Below, one piece after another: positions 12,401 to 23,604 of a stretch of DNA of 64,000 bases (position 1 is its first letter; each line of letters starts with the position of its first letter). Source of the DNA: Glandiceps talaboti (taxonomy: Eukaryota; Hemichordata; Enteropneusta; Spengelidae); NCBI RefSeq assembly GCF_964340395.1, contig NC_135551.1, forward strand, positions 12,238,379-12,302,378. Direction: 5' to 3'. The position numbers were made by a program, and so were the translations under genes. The notes under the pieces are model-generated. The model saw nothing but the letters and a program-made list of their open reading frames with translations. It was not told where the DNA came from and searched no databases.

Positions 12401-12852
12401 CGGAGTGATTTCCAATATGGCGTCGGTCATTATACTCATTAACATATTCATTTTTTTTTTTAATTTCAAAAAAAAAATCATAAAAAATAGAAGAGAAGAC
12501 GTGCTGACTTGAAATTAACAAATCTAAGTAAGGTACCCTCTGTGCATCAACACACCACATATCAAAGCAATCTGACTTAAAGTTTATGAGGAGTTGATGA
12601 AAATGACATTTTTGGAAAAAAAATCATAAAAAATTGAAAATGGCACAGATCAACTTGGCATGAACAAATCTGAATAGCCTCCCCCCAGGGAACATGCACA
12701 CCAAATATCGAAGAATTCCGACTGTCACTTTCGGAGTAGATAGTGAAGATATAAAAGTTTGACGGACACCTATGATTCACTCTACTCTCTATACCTCAAT
12801 ACCCACCTATACCTAAAGCTACGCTTTCAGCTTTCGCTGACAGCGGAGCTAA
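9472..12852. mobile_element. Helitron-like non-autonomous element, 3.4 kb (H2)
   Basis: Starts CAAGCGACCTATCGGTCAG and ends CAGCGGAGCTAA. A hairpin (AGCTTTCGCTG / CAGCGGAGCT) sits directly before the terminal CTAA. Deleting it restores exactly the seven-A run seen at 41574-41580, so there is no target duplication. The left end contains GACCTATCGGTC, itself a small hairpin, then AGCTCCGCTG, which is the reverse complement of the right-end CAGCGGAGCT. A CTRR end with a hairpin and no target duplication is Helitron-like, but the canonical 5' TC is missing. Inverted repeats at about 9985-10037 and 11945-12003 mark an internal module. No helicase or Rep ORF. Confidence 0.6.
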
Positions 12853-12893
12853 AAAGCAGTTGGATCTGAATGTGAATGTGAATACAAAAACTA

Positions 12894-13036
12894 ATATCCA
12901 GTCTTTACCTGACCTGGCCAGTACCTGTGTTTTGTACTGATCATGATAAATTACCACTGTATATCGAATTAATGAATTGCTTTGATGTAAACATTGATAT
13001 TGGTACTGGTATAGTACACCCTCTGTCAAATTGCAA
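12894..13036 (+). pseudogene. RAG1 N-terminus-like zinc segment, truncated
   Basis: Reads VFCTDHDKLPL, ELMNCFDVNIDI and GIVHPLSNC before being cut by the retroelement at about 13036. The unit III copy continues through the pattern C-x2-C, Y-x-P, W-x2-H and a final Cys. That spacing is the one in the zinc-binding dimerisation region ahead of the RAG1 RING finger. Similarity judged by eye. Confidence 0.5.
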
Positions 13037-15006
13037 GGTACAGGTCTATGTCATTTCACATCGGATCTGAGTTCTGTACTCAAGATAACGAATCAACGAA
13101 TTGACAATTTGTGGTCTTCTGTTAATAACACTTTTTCGACTGTAGAACAATTAACAATTGCAGTAGCAGACATTGAACGACTCCGTTTACAAACACAACG
13201 ACAAGAACACAGTTACCATCTTTCAAATGACCAATTTCATCGTTATATGTTGCTTTTAAATGCTCTCGATGACAGATCAAGAACATTGGATGTTTTAATC
13301 AACAAAGCAACAGAACGCTTAATTGGAATGCAAACTCTACTGGAAGGTTATTTACCTCCAGAATTCGTTTCTTCTAAGCTTCTGGAAGACTCGCTGCAAA
13401 ATTTACAGGAAAATTTTCAAAAGAAATTCCCACAATATTCTCTGTGTCATTCGCATTCAAGCTATTACCATCGACAGAAAGGAGCTACATTTTATAGATC
13501 TGGTCATAACATGTATATCAACATCCTAGTACCTTTATGTCGCCATTCATTGATTTTTGATGTATTTAAGGTAATTCATCTACCAATTCCATCATTTCCT
13601 TTAGGAGATCATAACACAAATGAAACTGCCCTTGCATGATCTGTTACTGTTTTAAATAATTTGCCAGATTACTTTGCAGCCCAGAAATGTCAACAGCTGA
13701 ATTTCAAACGTGTCAAGGTTTATCGATTCTAATTTGCCAACCACTTACGATTCTAAAACCAGATTTACCATCATGCGCTCGAGCAGTAATATTGAATCAG
13801 CATTCAAAAATTTTGAAATGGTGTAATCCTCAAATGATTGTCCGTCATACCGATATTCCAAAAGCTAAAGTACTTCGAAATTCACAAGTATTAATACAGG
13901 GTTCTTCGTCAGACTGGCATCTCTCTTGTAGTGACTCAATGGTACAAAAAATTGACAAGTGTCACTTTTGCATACTTACAATACCGTGTGGTTGTCTGTT
14001 ATTTTCAAACCACTATTTCATAGATACATTGGCAAATAGTTGCCAGCAGGATCACAAGGTAGTATACAGTCATACTTTAAATGTACCAGTCCTTATGTCC
14101 TTGTATAGCACAACCCTTCCGAATTTGAAATTTTCCACTTTGAGTGAAACTCCCATGACTGTTCAATTGCCCCACATAAAAGTTATGGAAAATGAGTGGC
14201 AACAAACCTTGGGCAGGGAAAATAATATCAAAATCGATTTAAATCGTGCTGCCACTATGCTTCGTGAAAATTCTAAAGTTTTTCTCACGCCAATGGATCA
14301 ATTTAAAGACGAAAATATCAAAATTAGTGATAGTTCACTGGGTTTTACCTTATTCTCAACCCCGACTTGGATACCATTGGCATTGTCATGTTTTAACTTA
14401 GCACTAACAATCTATCTGATGTGGAAATTGAGAAATTTGAATATAACACTACAAATCCTAATGACTAGAAAAGTTGATGCGCAGCAAATTTATTGGTTTA
14501 AATCTACGATCCCATCGCCTACACAAGCATTTGAACCTACACAGAATACCGATTATATCAAATATATTATTGAAGCACTGTGTATCTTTGCTCTCTGTTT
14601 CATATTCATGGCCACCTATAAATACTGCCTTCGTACAATTAGACAATATTGGCGAAAACTAACAAGTAAGAATAGAGATCATGAAGAGGGTCCTGTTGAG
14701 ATGTCTAGCATTCCGATGCTACCCACTCAATCTAATGATAGTATGAACAATAGTAATAAGGACATGACACCCTTGACTGTCTGTACGATTCATGACAACA
14801 CCTTAGAAGGCCCCTTCATTCATGAAAATAAGGACGCACCTAATGCGACTATTGACATACCAGACGTGACTGATACACGGTCTCATAGTGTTGATGCTAG
14901 TAAATCCAGCGCTAATATTAGTAATAAAACCTTACGTACTCCGGTTAAACATGATAAGGCTAATTCACAGTGTGACCCCTTGAGTTTAACTTGGTTTACA
15001 ATATAA
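13037..15006 (+). pseudogene. Broken env-like glycoprotein gene of an LTR element
   Basis: Two ORFs in different frames, ending at 13639 and spanning 13687-15006, form a damaged envelope-like gene. The first ORF has no true start: its initiating codon is a TTG inside the host junction. It is helix-rich, with a GYLPPEFVS stretch followed by leucine heptads, a look seen in invertebrate retroelement and baculovirus-F-type fusion proteins. The second ORF has a Cys-rich ectodomain (about residues 9-120) and hydrophobic segments at about 224-246 and 291-312. A Ser/Thr/Asn-rich tail of roughly 125 residues follows. A stop and a frame change between 13637 and 13687, plus loss of the N-terminus, make it non-functional. 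The family assignment rests on architecture, not a search. Confidence 0.5.
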
Positions 15007-15806
15007 AGGTAGCGTCACTGGAATTTTGATGGTTGACTATAGTCAATTTTGATTTTTGACTTTGAAATTATTATTAATGGTACCTATTATAATGATGATT
15101 TCAATTTTGACGTCAATTTGTAACATTTTATTGAGTTTTGTTTGTATAATTACTTTTGAACTTTATTACTATTTGAAATGAGAACATTGAACTCTGAACG
15201 TTGAGATCATTTCAACTATGACTGTTGAAATAATATTGAACTCTACACTGTGAGACAATTTTGAACTTCTAATAAGAAGAAACATTTCAACTATGGACAT
15301 TTTGAGTAATAATTAAGATAATGCGTTAAGATTAGATAAGAGATATTTTAACTTGTTGAAGACAAGTATTTTACGTTTATATAAGACACTTTTTCCATTT
15401 TAAGATATTTAGATAAGAGTGTTTACGATTTTGGATAAGTATATTTTAACTTTCAATGCCGACGTGTGTAATTTTCTGTCGACATAAGTGATTTCAATAA
15501 TTTTATTAACATACTTTTATTAACATTCTAACATTTAAGTAATTTCAGAGACTTTGAACTTTTACTAACATTTTAACATTTTAACTACAACAACCAAAAA
15601 CAACAAAAAAAACAAAACAAAACAAAAATTAATTATTACCAATTTTCTATTCTTTGATTACATTTTACCTTACACAGAATGCCTTTGAATTTTGAATTTT
15701 ACTCAAATTATTAACATTTCTATACCTTTTATTACTCTTTCATTATTCTTTTCAATTTCAATTGCTTAATTGTTTTGGGGACAAAACACTATGGAGTAGG
15801 GGGTGG

Positions 15807-16504
15807 TGTTACAAAGTATATAACTGTATTATAAACACAGTAATTGTATCTAGGTTACCCGACCGTGTGAGGTCTAATTGATTAATGAGATAGTAATAGA
15901 GCTAGACCATGTTATTACTTGTAATTAAGTGAACGTTTGCAAGTGTCACTACAAGTGATAAATCACAACTTTTAATGAATTCAGCCTTAGTAGAAAAGAG
16001 TATTTTCAAAATAGATTATCTCTGAATTAAATTAACTGTAGTTCATAAACACTTCCTATATAAGGAAAAGAATTGAAGTTTACTGTAAACATGTTATTTA
16101 CTAACCATATTTGTATTACGGAATGAAGATTTAGATTTGAATAAAATGTGAATGTTGGGTGTATGCTAATAAGCTACTTTACACGGAGAGATCTTGCGGG
16201 GCGGAAGAGAGCAACACGTCTGGATTTACGGTGTCTGATCTGCGTCGTAGTAGGAATACTACGGGGAACTATTGTTTCTATCTAGTTTGAACTGCCGTAA
16301 GTGAAGGAAAACGAATCCAAAGCTCTCGTATTGTCGGTTTAAGCATACACCTACTTCACCAAAAGTAATATTCTGTGTGCTTGTGAGTTTATCCCCTGAA
16401 TACGTGTCCTGAGATTCTGGTACCTCTGAGATTGACTGTGTGCGTTTGAAGTTACAACTTGAATTTGGTCAATAACTATCAACACCAAAGACAAGTCTGT
16501 AGCA
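15807..16504 (+). repeat. 3' long terminal repeat
   Basis: Starts TGTTAC directly after the purine run GGAGTAGGGGGTGG (polypurine tract, about 15793-15806) and ends ...TAGCA, where host sequence shared with 42115 resumes. It contains a TATA box (TATATAAG, 16057-16064) and a poly(A) signal AATAAA at 16140-16145. About 698 bp; the exact right edge is uncertain by 2 bp. Confidence 0.65.
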
Positions 16505-16620
16505 CATCCAAGTGTTTTGTAGTGATTTCATATTGTAGTGAGTGTCTCTGTGAGTGGTTTGTCCAATCTCACACTTGGCCTGAGTCTGTCATGTACACAT
16601 TTCATTGTCATTCACAGTGA
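16505..16620 (+). pseudogene. RING finger, second half (unit I)
   Basis: Shares VFCSDFI, then in a shifted frame YCSECLCEWF and VQSHTWPES, with the unit III copy at 42114-42235. The first zinc pair (CPIC) was removed by the LTR insertion. The same frame break occurs in both copies, so the gene was already dead before the segmental duplication. Confidence 0.5.
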
Positions 16621-16901
16621 GTGTTACACCAACTGGCATTTTTAAATGTTTTATCATCATTAACTGCATCACATGATTATGAAATGTATGGTTGTAATTT
16701 GTACATGTATGTGGCCTTGGAAGACCTGTCTCAACATATCCATTAAGTGTCCATATTTGATAATTTTTACTCCGTTCACACTAGGACCTATCCTCCGGAT
16801 ATGAACATGCCTATAGAGACCTTGATTATTGTGAAGTTGTCAAACCAACCTCCACTCCTTCCTATAGTACAACTCTAAAACAACCAAGTACTTCAACTTA
16901 A

Positions 16902-17046
16902 AGTGGATGCGCTGCTAAGAGCTTACTAGAGAAAATGGATAAGTTCAAAGATACCAAGGAGTTTGAAATGTTAGCTACAAAAATGATAACAGAAATGTTA
17001 GGTATGACACATGACAAAGTTGTAGAATTCAAGACAGGAAGGACAG
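16902..17046 (+). pseudogene. Relic transposase exon, KFKDTKEF segment (unit I)
   Basis: Open frame reading GCAAKSLLEKMDKFKDTKEF and ending at a good donor (GGACAG|GTCAGT). Nearly identical to 42461-42605. It lies between the RING and the transposase body. Function of this linker unknown. Confidence 0.5.
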
Positions 17047-17729
17047 GTCAGTGTAACTATTTTTTTGTTTTAATACATTGATTGTATATTATTAAAGTGC
17101 ACATGTTGATGACATGTGGGTATTTAATTTGGATTTTTTAAATTTTTTAAGAGAACTCTACTATGTCTTCCTACTTGACAAAAAAACAACAGTATGTAAC
17201 AGAATTAAAAATCATTGTGTGAAGTTCATTCACTAAATTAGAAATAATCTAAAACATGTGTAAAATGTTTGTTAATGAACTTGCAATAACCAATTTTTAA
17301 ACACTTTTTAAATCTTTTGCAATTTATTGAGTTACAAACAACGATTTACTACATGTCATTTCACATTGTTTTTCTTCAAGTATAAAAAAATAGATTTGTT
17401 TTATCATGGATTAAAAAATACAAAATCAATACTATTTGTATATTCCATTTTAATTACTTGTTTGGTTGTAATTTAATTGTTTTTAGTGATGAGAGATTTC
17501 ACTAGACATACTTTAAAATGTAGAATACACTTCATAACATCTCTTAGCTCCTTGTCTGTATCTTTTGTGAAATTATAGTGAATTTCACTGAAATTATATA
17601 CCATACTAGTTGTCAAATTACTAAATTTAATCCCAGCTGCAATAAATCAATAGTATTGAAAACTAATAAATTATCAATATAACAAGAATGCATGCTGATG
17701 AATTTATTAAACCATCTATTTATAGCATT

Positions 17730-17960
17730 TAGTGATGGCAAGAATTGTAAAGCCATGGAAAACAAGTCAGGAATGCAGTAAGTATACACTTGCAGGTAGA
17801 AGTAAAAGTGTAACAGAGAGAAATTCAGTGGTGGTAAAGATTATCCAACTCACCAAGCTGGGGTTGACTACAGAAAATGATAAGATCAGAGAGAGAATCA
17901 ATACTAGCCTCCCTAGGCTCAGTTCCAAACACACCAGCTGGAGCTGGGCTACCATTATAA
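17730..17960 (+). pseudogene. Relic transposase segment with GRSKS (unit I only)
   Basis: Open frame with ECSKYTLAGRSKSVTERN and LGLTTENDKIRERI. It resembles the basic GRP-type segment that precedes transposase cores in this group, but I cannot assign it firmly. The unit III copy lacks it: there 43279 joins directly to sequence equivalent to 18279, so about 550 bp was deleted. Confidence 0.35.
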
Positions 17961-18652
17961 CGGATTTAGGTATAATGTGGTCTACACTACAGAAATTGAG
18001 AAGATGAGTGTGCATGTAACTATAGTATATTTACATGTGTATGCATTATTATCAAAGTATGCCACTGTGTGTCAAAGTGGGTGTCACCACACATCAATGT
18101 GTACTTCACTCATTGTGTATGTCCGTCCCCATGTGTCACCATCATTGTATCTTAGTACCAGTAGCATGCATGTTAAAATAACAGTCTCTTCTATGTAGAG
18201 ATGACTTTGTTATATCATATTATAGATTCCAATATTATTAATAAATATGCATCTAACTCATAAGTAATGGTGTCATGTGTATTTGTCATCATACCAATGG
18301 GTTTATGATTGTTTACTCACAATATGTCTTGGTTTGTGTGGCTATCTTTGCCTATGCCTTTCTGTGTATATTACATGTCAATATGTGTACATCAATGTGT
18401 GAGTTTATGCATGTATGATATTGAAACTAAATTTAATTAATCTACTTTTCCATTGTAGTAATTTGTTGATAGAGTAAAACATTCATTTTATTGAAAAATG
18501 TTTTTGTTCCTCCATGCACTTAAATGGCTACAGCAATGGAATTGCCCCATCATTAGAAGGAGAGAAAAATGACAGAGGGTGTGGAAACAATTTGAGGTTA
18601 GAGCTGCAGTCACAAAATCTACCATTTATCTTCACATTAAGGGGAACGGAAG

Positions 18653-19105
18653 GTGTCAGGTTTAAGTGAAGTTAGGCTTGCACCAATTGTTGAAGTGTCT
18701 AATCTAGTGGATGTAGTGCTAAGTAGACTGAATGCACTTGATAGGTACAAACTACATAAATTTGTTCATTTTATTTCAGGGTATGGACTTAAATTTATTT
18801 TTACTTGTATATGCAGCTTTTTCACATTTCACCATCAGCAATATTTTATTGAATGGTGTATGCTCTCATTTTGTCATGGTAGTTCATCAAAGTTTCATTG
18901 AGTACAATGAAATACCACCAACTGAGATCTACATCAAAGTTTGTGGGGATCATGGTGTGGGATCTAGGAAATCAACCTTTCAGATCCTTAGTGTAAACAA
19001 ACCCAACATTGTCAAAAACACAGTAGTTTGGAATCTATTTCTGGCAGGAGAATTGGTGTTGAATTTAGGAGTAGATACACTTGACGAATATTTGTATATG
19101 TAGAA
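18653..19105 (+). pseudogene. Transposase-like core fragments with GDHG motif (unit I)
   Basis: The first fragment reads RLAPIVEVSNLVDVVLSRLN then LDRYKLHKF. A second, about 18900-19105, reads IPPTEIYIKVCGDHGVGSRK and then NTVVWNLFLAGE. In the unit III copy the same place reads IWIKVGGDHGGGSMKS, the better preserved form. The acidic pair inside GGDHG could be part of a nuclease site; this is inference. Frames shift between fragments. Confidence 0.6.
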
Positions 19106-19656
19106 GTAAGTTAAATTTAAAAACAACAATAAACACTGCCCCTCTTCCTGGAACATTGTCATTCATTGTGCAGAGAAAACAAATACCAGTAAACCATAAA
19201 CATGACATGTCGATGTCTGTACAGCTATATACACTACATTGACTATATGTGGATTCTCATCAGTATACTTCATAAAATTTACAACTCATAACATACAAGT
19301 AAAACATTTGCATCATTTGCCACAATTGTTGATACAGTAGTATCCATGTCAAGTGTAAAAGTATACTGTTTCATATAAGTACCATTTGAAATGGTGTACT
19401 TTTACACTTGTACTGTACCATATAAATATGTGTGGGGCAAAAAAAGTGTTTTACCTGAAGTATTAAGGGTTAAGGGTTGTAGTAGAGCTAGCGTAAAACA
19501 TTAAGACATCACATGAAACCATGGACGGCAACCCCCCCCCCCCCCCCATCTCACACATTAATAATAATAATATTAAATATTGTTAATACTCTAAACTACC
19601 AACTTCATTTGTCTATATGAATCCATGGGGATAAGTCACTTGTCATTTGGCTGAGT

Positions 19657-19996
19657 GGAGATTACGACTATCTCCTCAAGATCTCTGGAATGTCAATGTG
19701 CTAACCTAACTTTGACTTGTGAATTTTTCCTACACAATTTCTTTATTATTGGGATAATAACATGTACCATAATTGATTTGCATTGCATTGATAGGCAAGT
19801 ACTACTGTTTGTGGTGTCTTACCACAAGGGAGACATCTCAAATGTCACTTGAATTTAGCAGATGTTCTAGAGAGGTCACTTGCTATGATATTACAGGACC
19901 ACTCTAGATCTGTACAGGATAGCAGTAAAATGAAGGATGCAAAGGAATATCACAACTGCATCAGACAACCATTTTTCAGTATACCACTAGCAAGGG
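19657..19996 (+). pseudogene. Transposase-like fragments GDYDYL, CLWC, KEYHN (unit I)
   Basis: 19657-19700 reads GDYDYLLKISGMS. After an AG acceptor, 19795 onward reads GKYYCLWCLTTRETS. In another frame, about 19850-19996 reads DAKEYHNCIRQPFFSIPLAR before a GTTTGT donor. The series GDY...GMSG, CxWC, KAKxYxN...IPL occurs in this same order in the transposon family named for the whole relic. Unit III keeps GDYDYL...GASG (46833-46890) and CFWC (46987-47030) but has deleted the KEYHN exon. Confidence 0.6.
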
Positions 19997-20233
19997 TTTG
20001 TTCTTATATACCTAACTGCTTTTCATCTTGCTGTATTGATTTTGTATTTCAACTTTTCCTCTTTTGCAGTAGGCTTGATAGACTTGAAGAGTATATAGTC
20101 ATGTTTTCTGATACAGGTTGCTTTTAATACCAGTATTCCACATTTCGTTGGGAATATTTCATTGCTGATTTAATTTGATACCCCGGGCATGCCAAATACA
20201 TGACATAGAAATATTTATACACAATTGACAAAT

Positions 20234-20497
20234 ATGGATGACATAGATGAACCAACTTTGACATCAGAGCAATTTGATGAGCATGTCACCATCACCAAAC
20301 AAATCATGAAGGAAGAAAGTAGCCGCTGCTGAACTCCAAACACAGACAGAGACACTCGGGTGTGTGATTGACTGTGCCATGCTGCAAGATGATGGCGATG
20401 ACAATGATGAGGATGATGACAGACAACCATTTCTCTTCTAAATACAGGAAATGGAACTGAAGCATGAGAAATTACAAGAGCAAGCACATGCGAAGGT
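20234..20497 (+). pseudogene. Relic transposase acidic/coiled segment (unit I)
   Basis: Reads MDDIDEPTLTSEQFDEHVTI, then in a shifted frame an acidic DDNDEDDD run and EMELKHEKLQEQAHAK before a GGTTAAT donor. The unit III equivalent (47033-47201) reads MELTHKILQKQAHEK. Probably the helical region after the core. Confidence 0.45.
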
Positions 20498-20700
20498 TAA
20501 TACGGTTGTCATATTAATGTGTTATTTACACTTTGTCCTTACCTTTTCTACCCCTTTTACAGTGTGATGTCATATTAAGTACTTATTTTGGTGAAACTTG
20601 AAAGATTCCTCAAGATACAAACTGTTATCTTGATTTTCAGGTCCTGAGTTACTAGTTACTGAAACTTTTCAAACTTGTTTACTGTTTTAGGCAATACTAA

Positions 20701-22491
20701 GGCTGCTTTCACAAAAACTTGTTGGGGGGGGGGGGGGGTCGGGAGATTTTTTGTAAAACCCTAATTTTTTTTCAAGTACCCCTGCCATATTCCAAAATTT
20801 TCAAGTACCCCCCCCCCCCCCGCCAAAGCCCCAAATATTTCAAGTACCCCCCCCACCCGAATAAATTTTCAAGTACCCCCCCACCCGAATAAATATTTTT
20901 TTGAATACTCTTCCTGTGCGTTAACATTCCATACAAAGTACAAAACTGTACATAATACACTTAATACCAACTTTGTCCATTATATATATAATCAATTTGT
21001 ACTTGTGTACATATATACACAAACACCAGTTAAAACAAAATGTTATGTTAACCAGTGCATTGCCTTTCCAAAAAACAACATATACTTTAGATGAATTACA
21101 CTTTGAATAACTCTTGTAAAATGATCAGCAGACCAACTGAGTCTTTGTTTTCTGTTCAATATTGTATTAGTACATTATACTAGTAGTGTTACAGTTGAAT
21201 GTCATTTTAGTTGTATTTGCAAATATTGTGATGCACATGTTATCTAAAGAGTTTTATACTGTATTGTTCCAGTTCAGTTTCCTAAATGTGTGCAAAAAGA
21301 AATCAAATTGGTCTAAATAACACTGAAAAAACACTTAATAAAATGCATTGCCATGTATCCCGTTCTTGTTTGATGTAAATTAGTTCAATATAATGTCAAA
21401 AGAAAATAAATGTATGATTCAAAAATGCCAGCCACATTTCATCTAACAGAATAGGAATTAAGTGATATATATTAGTGGTAATGATAATTAAGATGGCCCT
21501 ATTATCATAGTAATTGTATATCTTAATGAACCTGGTAATACATTTACCTTGTAAGAGCCTGATTATTGGACTGGTTTTGACATTAGATTACAAAGGTGAA
21601 TGCAGGATTTTAATCAAAGTCTCAGAATGTGTTTATTTAAATTTTTGATTTCCAAGTGGTAGCTCTCCTTCCAGATCTTGTGTATATAAACATGGCATTG
21701 TCATCATCATCATCAGACCCAATTTCTCCTTCAACTTCATCAGAGTTGTAACTAGCTGTATCATATCTTTAGGGTAACTTTATATTGAGAGTTATGTCAA
21801 AGTTTATTTATTTATCTTTATATTTACAAGTAATAGTATATTCATGCAAAGTTGAGTGTGCAAAAAACTTATTTTACTTTTTCTCTGTTAACTCAGCTTG
21901 TGAGATATTGTCTTCTGTTTCACATGTAGCAGACGTTGCCAATATGCTAATTTTAGGAAATATTTAGAATGTGTTATTAAAAGTTTATGTTGAAAATTAT
22001 AGTCATATCTATAGGATGAAAAAATACCTTGCACAGAAGTTTTTGATACTTGTCAAGTATGTTTTAGTGCAGGTGCATCTTTTACATTTTGATGGCAGGC
22101 TGAGATTAACCTTTTCGAACTCTTTTTTTTTTAACTTCCAAGAGCTGCAAATGTAAAATGTTGTCTGTCATATTTGTCTGTCATTTAATACTAGTAAGAA
22201 TTTACATGAAAAAGTTACATATCATTGTGATAACCACAAACCAAAACACAGTCATGTCATGAAGAATATTTTCAGTACAGTGTAAAGGTAATTTCATACA
22301 TTAAATGAACCAAATTTCAGTAGAGAGTAGTGTACATGAAAGACACTGGTATTTTTCAGACAAAAAACAATCTGTACCACTCAATTCGCCCATTTCAATT
22401 TATCATTACATTAACAGTTTAATAAAAGAAAATTAAAATTTGACTGTTTTTGTTTTTCATTTTACTAACTTGTGAGCAACTGTTGTTTGTA

Positions 22492-22566
<75 letters not shown>

Positions 22567-22779
22567 GAAAAAGGAAGACCAACATTTTAAAAGCTTATTT
22601 TCCCATGTTTGAAAAGTCATGATGTCAATTTATTTTCAGGTACACCCCTACAACCCATAACATTATTTCAGGTAACCCCCCCCCCCCCACACACACACAC
22701 ACTATCCATATATTTTCAAGTCCCCCCTAAAATCTCCCGACCCCCCCCCCCCCCCTAACAAGTTTTTGTGAAAGCAGCC
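20701..22779. mobile_element. Harbinger-type MITE with poly-G subtermini, 2079 bp
   Basis: Flanked by TAA at 20698-20700 and 22780-22782; the duplicated copy at about 47625 has a single TAA. The inverted repeats begin GGCTGCTTTCACAAAAACTT and continue through TGTT, a run of about 16 G, then TCGGGAGATTTT. Left and right arms both carry further C-tract blocks after TTTCAAGTA or TTTCAGGT. A 3-bp TAA duplication with GG termini fits PIF/Harbinger. No transposase. The interior is AT-rich and includes a CTG/TTG microsatellite. Confidence 0.7.
22491..22567. repeat. (GCT)n(GTT)n microsatellite
   Basis: About ten CTG triplets followed by about fifteen TTG triplets, inside the MITE. Not in a coding frame. 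Confidence 0.95.
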
Positions 22780-22923
22780 TAACAAGTATGTTTACATTAA
22801 CCATGTTATCTCACAGTTTTCATTTTGTTCAAGTGAAACTGTTTTGTTTCAGTGCATGGAGTTGATGTCTTGACCACTGCAGTTAATACTGTTATTGTAT
22901 GGTTCTTTGTTTTCATATTTTGC

Positions 22924-23085
22924 AGCCCATGAATGTCACTATTTTGTGTGATAGTGTCCTGAAAATAACAGAGAAAGTGTGTCCTGCACTTCTAGACAAA
23001 GCCGGGCAAATAAAGTGAAATATCAACCCCTTTTCACCCACTTTGCAGCATTTCATAATTTATTTAATATGTGGGTATAAAATGT
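22924..23085 (+). pseudogene. Relic transposase exon, CPALLDKAGQIK (unit I)
   Basis: After TTTTGCAG it reads MNVTILCDSVLKITEKVC, then PALLDKAGQIK, a stop, and in a shifted frame YQPLFTHFAAFHNLFNM. The unit III copy is cut 17 bp into this exon (47775-47791), where the unit IV A block begins. Confidence 0.5.
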
Positions 23086-23604
23086 TGTCAGTCATGAACT
23101 GTCAACTGAGCAAATAGATAGGTTGGGTATGTAGGTGTGATTTTTAGTATGCATTTAGATACAGCACTCGACATGTTTGGAAGTAAAGAGCACACATGCA
23201 GGTATACCCTAAGGTCCTGTATTCTAACAATTGTTCAGATTTCATGTTCTACTAGTGGCTCTTTTTTCTGTTTAATATTACTGTTCCATCACCTGAAAAG
23301 TACAACCAGTTGTGTTTCTTGAACCCAGAGAAACCAGATAAGTATTCTTGCGAGCTAGTATTTAGTGCCCACTATTTTTTGTACATTTTTATAAGTGCTA
23401 CCTAAGGCTTGCTTATGGGTTGACATAGTGTCATGTCACACTGACCTGTACACAGAGTGAGATGACTTAAAAGTTTATCATTTACATACATGTATTGCAT
23501 GGTGATATAATGTGACAGGTACATTTCTTTTAGCTCACCCATTTTACCATCTGTTGTTTTTCATATCCAGTCTATTGTTTCATTGTAGATCATTTTTGTC
23601 AGAT

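Larger units (their letters stand above)
13037..16504 (+). mobile_element. 5'-truncated env-bearing LTR retroelement
   Basis: Replaces about 340 bp of relic-transposon sequence that is intact at 41765-42108 in unit III. It contains the C-terminal part of an env gene (two ORFs), roughly 800 bp of AT-rich 3' untranslated DNA, a purine-rich tract before 15807 and one 3' LTR. Gag, protease, reverse transcriptase, integrase and the 5' LTR are absent. The layout suggests an errantivirus-like Ty3/gypsy or related element; without pol the lineage is uncertain. Confidence 0.65.

Noticed and set aside
13031-13639. ORF apparently starting at 13031
   Set aside because: The start codon is TTG and the first two or three codons belong to the host junction; the gene is a 5'-truncated fragment.
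18575-18660. LRLELQSQNLPFIFTLRGTE resembled a stretch of the vertebrate RAG1 catalytic core
   Set aside because: It lies before the GGDHG exon, which is the wrong order for RAG1, and the following fragments fit the GGDHG transposon family. I treat the match as coincidence or as that family's own sequence.
22491-22567. CTG/TTG run as a possible polyglutamine or polyleucine coding repeat
   Set aside because: Sits inside a MITE without a surrounding ORF.
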